This document shows, one piece after another, positions 60,463-64,000 of a stretch of 64,000 nucleotides of DNA. The DNA is taken from assembly GCF_001050235.1 (NCBI RefSeq), contig NZ_DF967972.1, positions 2,741,901 to 2,805,900 of the forward strand, given 5' to 3'. The notes below the pieces were generated by a model, which was not told where the DNA came from, ran no database searches, and was given only the letters and a program-made list of their open reading frames with translations. The translations under genes were made by a program, and so were the position numbers. How positions within the stretch are numbered: the stretch's first letter is position 1; each line of letters begins with the position of its first letter. Source of the DNA: Longilinea arvoryzae. Its GTDB lineage: Bacteria > Chloroflexota > Anaerolineae > Anaerolineales > Anaerolineaceae.

Positions 60463-61314
60463 CTAGATTTCTTCCAGGGCTGCATCCAGATTTTTCTGGA
60501 ATGCAATTTGCAGTGTCTGCGTGATTTTTCCAACCTGGCCGGTTCCTACCGGCCGGTTGTTGATTTTGGTAACCGGTAGAATCGCACGGCTGGCGCTGGT
60601 GATAAAGGCTTCGGAGAGCTGTCCCAGTTCATCGGTCGTAATACCCCTCAACTCAACCGGAAATCCGGCTTCTTCCGCCACTTCGATGACCAGCTTGCGC
60701 GTAATACCCGGAAGGACGCCTTCGCCGGCGGTGTAGATGACCCGGTTACGGATTCCAAAGAAATTCGAGCTCAGGCCTTCCAGAATCTGACCCTGATCGG
60801 ATACCATCAGTGTTTCGTTAATGGCAGCCATGCCTTCTTCCCGACGAACTTGATCTGCACGCGAAATAAAACTGGTCACCTTGGCCTGTGGATTTTCGCG
60901 GTGCATCTTTCGGGTGATCACCGCGACCCCGCAGCGATATTCTTGAAGCGCGGGGATATGCAGTTCTTCCAATATGAGATAAATATTCCCGATGTCTTTC
61001 GTCAAGTCGATCGAGATTCGCACCCGGGTTTCTTCTGCTGAGAACTGCGCCAGCGCCTTGCGTAATTCAAGCCGGATACGGTCTGTATCCAATTGAAGCG
61101 CGTGCCCGGTCAATTGGGCGGAATGGATCAAGCGCTCGAAGTGTTCGGTCAGGTACAAGACATATTTCTTTTGGTAGGTGCGAAAGGTTGTATATACGCC
61201 GTCGGGTAATAGGCTGGAAGTCTCGTTTAGAGATTTCACTGCTCCGGCGAACAAGACCGGTTGGGCTTTCCTGCCAGGATCTACTGGGATCTTGATTGTG
61301 AGGATGGTCGGCAT
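60463..61314 (-). CDS. Class IV PLP aminotransferase (D-amino acid or branched-chain type)
   Basis: The 283-aa protein matches the fold-type IV aminotransferases (BCAT, D-amino-acid transaminase, ADC lyase). The PLP lysine lies in ENPQAKVTSF and the C-terminal half carries the EGLSSNFFGIRNR and GVLPGITRK phosphate-binding motif. N-terminal IPVDPG and ITRKMHREN look like D-amino-acid or aminodeoxychorismate-type. Reaction type cannot be settled from sequence. Converges directly (no gap) with the DUF2007 pair. Confidence 0.86.
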   Translation of the reverse strand: MPTILTIKIPVDPGRKAQPVLFAGAVKSLNETSSLLPDGVYTTFRTYQKKYVLYLTEHFERLIHSAQLTGHALQLDTDRIRLELRKALAQFSAEETRVRISIDLTKDIGNIYLILEELHIPALQEYRCGVAVITRKMHRENPQAKVTSFISRADQVRREEGMAAINETLMVSDQGQILEGLSSNFFGIRNRVIYTAGEGVLPGITRKLVIEVAEEAGFPVELRGITTDELGQLSEAFITSASRAILPVTKINNRPVGTGQVGKITQTLQIAFQKNLDAALEEI

Positions 61315-61329
61315 GAGAATGGATCGTTT

Positions 61330-61938
61330 CTATTCGTTTTGTTTTTTCTTGATTCGTTCATAATCTTCAGGCGAATCGATATCTTCCAGGATGGAATTCG
61401 AATCGACCGGGACGTAGTCGATTTTATCGTTAAAAGAGGCTAGAAATTCCCGTAAATTACCGTTATCTGAATACGTGAGGATCGACGGGAATAAGTCCTG
61501 GCGGATCAGGATGGGATGACCGCGGCGCATCCGAAAACTGGGAATGATAATTTCCGATCGTTTTTCATTGAAACGTTGGATGATCTGTTCCACGATTTTC
61601 TGTTGCACCTGAGGCTGATCTCCCAAAAGGATCATGACCGCATCACACCGGTTGATGATTTTGTGGATTCCCAGCTTCAACGAATAAAGCATCTCGAAAT
61701 TCTCAAACTCGGGATTGTAAACCTCCGTGACCTTTTCGGCATATCCTGAAAGCCGCTCGCATATTCGCTCCCGATATGCGCCCGTCACAACCAGAATTGG
61801 ATCCAGACCGGCTACCAGCGCGAGGTGCAATACAGAATCGAATACCGTTGTTTCTCTCCAGGGTAGGAACAATTTCGGTGTTCCCATCCGGGTTGAACGT
61901 CCGGCGGCCAGGACGATTCCGCCAATTGTACTCTTCAT
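61330..61938 (-). CDS. MocA-like molybdenum cofactor nucleotidyltransferase
   Basis: The 202-aa protein is a GT-A-fold nucleotidyltransferase: GGIVLAAGRSTRMGTPKLFLPW (sugar-nucleotide phosphate loop), MILLGDQPQV, and the substrate-lid HPILI. MocA makes molybdopterin cytosine dinucleotide for xanthine-oxidase-type enzymes. Its start is 4 bases from the end of the YqeC-MocA gene (overlap 61935-61938), so the two are co-translated. A second MocA-like domain is in that gene. Confidence 0.85.
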   Translation of the reverse strand: MKSTIGGIVLAAGRSTRMGTPKLFLPWRETTVFDSVLHLALVAGLDPILVVTGAYRERICERLSGYAEKVTEVYNPEFENFEMLYSLKLGIHKIINRCDAVMILLGDQPQVQQKIVEQIIQRFNEKRSEIIIPSFRMRRGHPILIRQDLFPSILTYSDNGNLREFLASFNDKIDYVPVDSNSILEDIDSPEDYERIKKKQNE

Positions 61939-63254
61939 TCCAATTTACGCAGACGATCAAAATCTTCGAATGTATCGACATCCAGCAAAATATTTCCATC
62001 ACTCCAGGGCACGGTTTCGATCGGATATTTGGAAAACAGGCTTCGCCCGCCGGTGTCCCCTTCCAGCGCAAGCAGATCGGCGAACGTGCATCGATCGAAA
62101 AGGATCGGATTGGCGCATTTGTCGCCCACCCGGGGAGCAATCACCGGCGCGTGCATCCGAGCATGTCGTTCGACCAAATTATGTACGAGTTGCGCCGGAA
62201 TCTGGGGCTGGTCGCACAACAGGAACACTGCCCCACCGATATTTTGTGGCAAGGATTGAATTCCCAACCGGATGGAAGTGCTCTGACCGGATTGCCGAAT
62301 CGGGTTATTTAGAAGAATGATATTGGGGTATTGATTTTGGTTGATTGATTGGCTATACGCATTATTTGTAACCACGACGACCGGTTTCAGGCCTGCATCG
62401 AACCCACATTGAATTACATTCTCCAGAAAATTCTTCCCGTGAAAAAGCAATTCCGACTTTGGGGTGCCTAATCTCGTCGATCCGCCGGCAGCCAGAATGA
62501 CCGCCGCAATCGGTTCCCTCGCGGCCAGAATTTCCTCCTCTATTTTATTCTTGAGACCACCCGTCATGACGACATCGTAACTACCCAGCAAAGGTTCCGA
62601 CATCCGGCTCGCTGCGGCCATCAAACTTGGGTCATTGGCCTGGTTCAGCAGGACAACGCGGCGAGTATTTTGGGGAATCCCTTTAAGTCCACCGCTTGGG
62701 TGCAATAGCACCTTGACGAGTGCCTCCTCCCCCACCGGTTCGTTTGGGGGAAGTCCCGAAAGCTCAGAAAAGATTTCGGGACGATGGATATACGCATTAT
62801 TGCATGGTTTTCCCAGCCCCGTCAGCCCCGCCACCACGACGACCGTCTCGGCCCAGGCCGGGATAACCGGCTCGGTCTCGCCCGGCGCCTTCAACGGTAA
62901 ACCTTTCGATCCGTCCGCCTCGATCAACAGACTCCAACCCTTTTCTTTTGCGAGGGCATGCAGGTGATCCAGTTCATCGGCCGCCAGACCGTTCACCCGC
63001 TCATTCTTGATTTCCCGGCCGGTGACAATCGTCACGCCATGCTCTACCGCCCCTGATTCGGCAAACGCGTCCAGGCCTTGAACCCAACGATCACCTTCCT
63101 GGGTTTGCCAAACTCCGATGTGGGTGGTTGTGGTTACAATGACCGGCGGCGGCAGTTCGCGCGCCAACCGGAACATGGCAGACGTTTTTCCACCCGCGCC
63201 CACAATTGCCACGCAAGCAGGCCGATCCAGGCGTAATGCTCTGCGCAGGTTCAT
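61935..63254 (-). CDS. YqeC-MocA fusion (selenium-dependent hydroxylase maturation)
   Basis: The 439-aa protein joins an N-terminal YqeC domain (VAIVGAGGKTSAMFRLARELP P-loop, IEADGSKGLPLKAP) with a C-terminal MocA-like transferase (AAVILAAGGSTRLGTPKSELLFHG, LLCDQPQIP). YqeC genes mark selenium-dependent molybdenum hydroxylases, and MocA makes MCD cofactor. I use ATG 63254 (GGGGTGA just before); the ATG at 63269 is also possible. The gene lies between a MocA paralogue and a molybdenum hydroxylase. Confidence 0.82.
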   Translation of the reverse strand: MNLRRALRLDRPACVAIVGAGGKTSAMFRLARELPPPVIVTTTTHIGVWQTQEGDRWVQGLDAFAESGAVEHGVTIVTGREIKNERVNGLAADELDHLHALAKEKGWSLLIEADGSKGLPLKAPGETEPVIPAWAETVVVVAGLTGLGKPCNNAYIHRPEIFSELSGLPPNEPVGEEALVKVLLHPSGGLKGIPQNTRRVVLLNQANDPSLMAAASRMSEPLLGSYDVVMTGGLKNKIEEEILAAREPIAAVILAAGGSTRLGTPKSELLFHGKNFLENVIQCGFDAGLKPVVVVTNNAYSQSINQNQYPNIILLNNPIRQSGQSTSIRLGIQSLPQNIGGAVFLLCDQPQIPAQLVHNLVERHARMHAPVIAPRVGDKCANPILFDRCTFADLLALEGDTGGRSLFSKYPIETVPWSDGNILLDVDTFEDFDRLRKLE

Positions 63255-63341
63255 CCCATCACCCCGCATATAAGGCGGCTCCGTTTTTCCAAAACCACCT
63301 GCTCTTTCTTTTAATCAGGATGACCGAGATAACCATCCCTG

Positions 63342-64000
63342 TCAACGGGCGGTCGATTCGAGTGCAGAGAACACTCTTTCAGGCGTCAACGGGAACTGGT
63401 CGAACCATACACCGGTTGCGCTGTGGACTGCGTCAATTAGCGCTGGAACAAGCGGCAGGTAAGGCATCTCACCCATGCCTCGCGCGCCATATGGACCGAT
63501 GGGATCCGGATACTCCAGCACCACCGAGTCAACCTCACCCGGGACATCCAAAACCGTCGGGATCAAATAGGTCGAAAGGGTTCGCGTGATCGGCAAGCCA
63601 TCCTGCTGGATGAAGTTCTCAAGTACGGCATACCCGGCAGCCTGTACGATGGCGCCGTCGATTTGCCCCTGTACCAGTTGTGGATTGACAGCCTTACCCA
63701 CGTCGTCGGCGCAGACCACCTTATCTATCTTGATCTGGCCGGTTTCCAAATCCACAGACACCTCGACCGCTTCGGCGACATAACCATATGCAAAGTTCGG
63801 CTCGCTCTTCCCGGTTTCCGGATCGTAAGGAGTCGTCTTTGGTGGGCGGTATTGATAGGTGGCGACGGCCGGTCTTTCCTCGTTTCCCCATTTTTCTAGG
63901 GCCAATTTCGCCGCGCCGCGGATGGAATTTCCGGCCATAAAGGTCATGCGCGAGGCGGACGCACTCCCGGAATTGGGTGTGTAGGCGGTATCCGATGCGA
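63342..64000 (-). CDS. Xanthine-dehydrogenase-type molybdenum hydroxylase large subunit (C-terminus, partial)
   Basis: The frame is open to the window edge, and upstream of the first Met reads SDTAYTPNSGSASASRM, a family motif of the XDH molybdopterin subunit. About 219 residues are present: the FAYGYVAEAVEVSVDLETGQIKIDKVVCADDVGKAVNP and GQIDGAIVQAAGYAVLE stretch and the catalytic glutamate loop GARGMGEMPYLPLVPALIDAV. The N-terminus lies beyond the right edge. With YqeC next door it may carry a selenium-containing molybdenum centre. Substrate unknown. Confidence 0.88.
   Translation of the reverse strand, partial: ASDTAYTPNSGSASASRMTFMAGNSIRGAAKLALEKWGNEERPAVATYQYRPPKTTPYDPETGKSEPNFAYGYVAEAVEVSVDLETGQIKIDKVVCADDVGKAVNPQLVQGQIDGAIVQAAGYAVLENFIQQDGLPITRTLSTYLIPTVLDVPGEVDSVVLEYPDPIGPYGARGMGEMPYLPLVPALIDAVHSATGVWFDQFPLTPERVFSALESTAR

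Overview
The window reads as one contiguous piece of a chromosome from a free-living bacterium, most likely a member of the Chloroflexota (class Anaerolineae or close by). That placement is inferred from the flavour of the proteins (an Asp23/Gls24 protein next to NusB, DUF2007 proteins, YqeC-MocA next to a molybdenum hydroxylase, abundant GTG/TTG starts, moderate-to-high GC with short intergenic gaps). It is not based on a marker-gene tree. Genes are densely packed, many with 1-4 base overlaps, and convergent pairs share perfect bidirectional hairpin terminators. I see no CRISPR array, no rRNA, no insertion sequence and no prophage.

Layout. 1-3.2 kb: scpB (cut by the window edge), rluB, then a NERD-like membrane protein and plsX on the other strand. 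3.3 kb: tRNA-Leu(GAG) with its own consensus promoter and terminator. 3.4-6.6 kb: phosphohexomutase-tatD-polyprenyl synthase operon. 6.7-12.7 kb: cysteine desulfurase, mnmA (both needed for tRNA 2-thiouridine), a small membrane protein, an S9 peptidase, trmI and a Nudix CoA pyrophosphatase. 12.8-17.8 kb (minus): rplY, then a glpK-glpA-sdhB-sdhC-sdhD operon. 18-24 kb: cytoplasmic HtrA-like protease with a LuxR-type regulator, a B12 radical SAM enzyme, and a two-component system followed by a membrane protein. 24-34.5 kb: patatin, typA, M1 lipoprotein peptidase, dynamin-like GTPase, guaB, DHA2 transporter, aldo/keto reductase. 34.7-41.7 kb: HemN/HemW-like protein, alkyltransferase-like protein, LOG-like protein, papain-like protein, LarA paralogue 1, lactonase, tyrosine recombinase. 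41.9-48.1 kb: MbfA-like iron exporter, standalone GyrA C-terminal-domain-like propeller, LarA paralogue 2, esterase, MFS. 48.1-55.3 kb: Gls24, nusB, large lipoprotein, pckA, prepilin peptidase, MFS. 55.4-60.5 kb: mrfA-like helicase carrying an HNH nuclease domain, mrfB-like exonuclease, methyltransferase, two DUF2007 proteins. 60.5-64 kb: class IV aminotransferase, two MocA-type proteins (one fused to YqeC) and the C-terminus of a xanthine-dehydrogenase-type molybdenum hydroxylase.

The two most interesting systems are both composites. First, glycerol kinase, a short GlpA-type glycerol-3-phosphate dehydrogenase, and a complete SdhB iron-sulfur subunit plus two SdhC/SdhD haem-anchor subunits form one operon with no SdhA, GlpB or GlpC. 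This suggests a membrane glycerol-3-phosphate:quinone oxidoreductase built on a succinate-dehydrogenase chassis. Second, an MrfA-type repair helicase contains a complete HNH nuclease domain between the helicase core and the DUF1998 zinc module, and is translationally coupled to an MrfB-type exonuclease. A recurring extended -10 promoter (TGCTATAAT or close variants) drives several transcription units.
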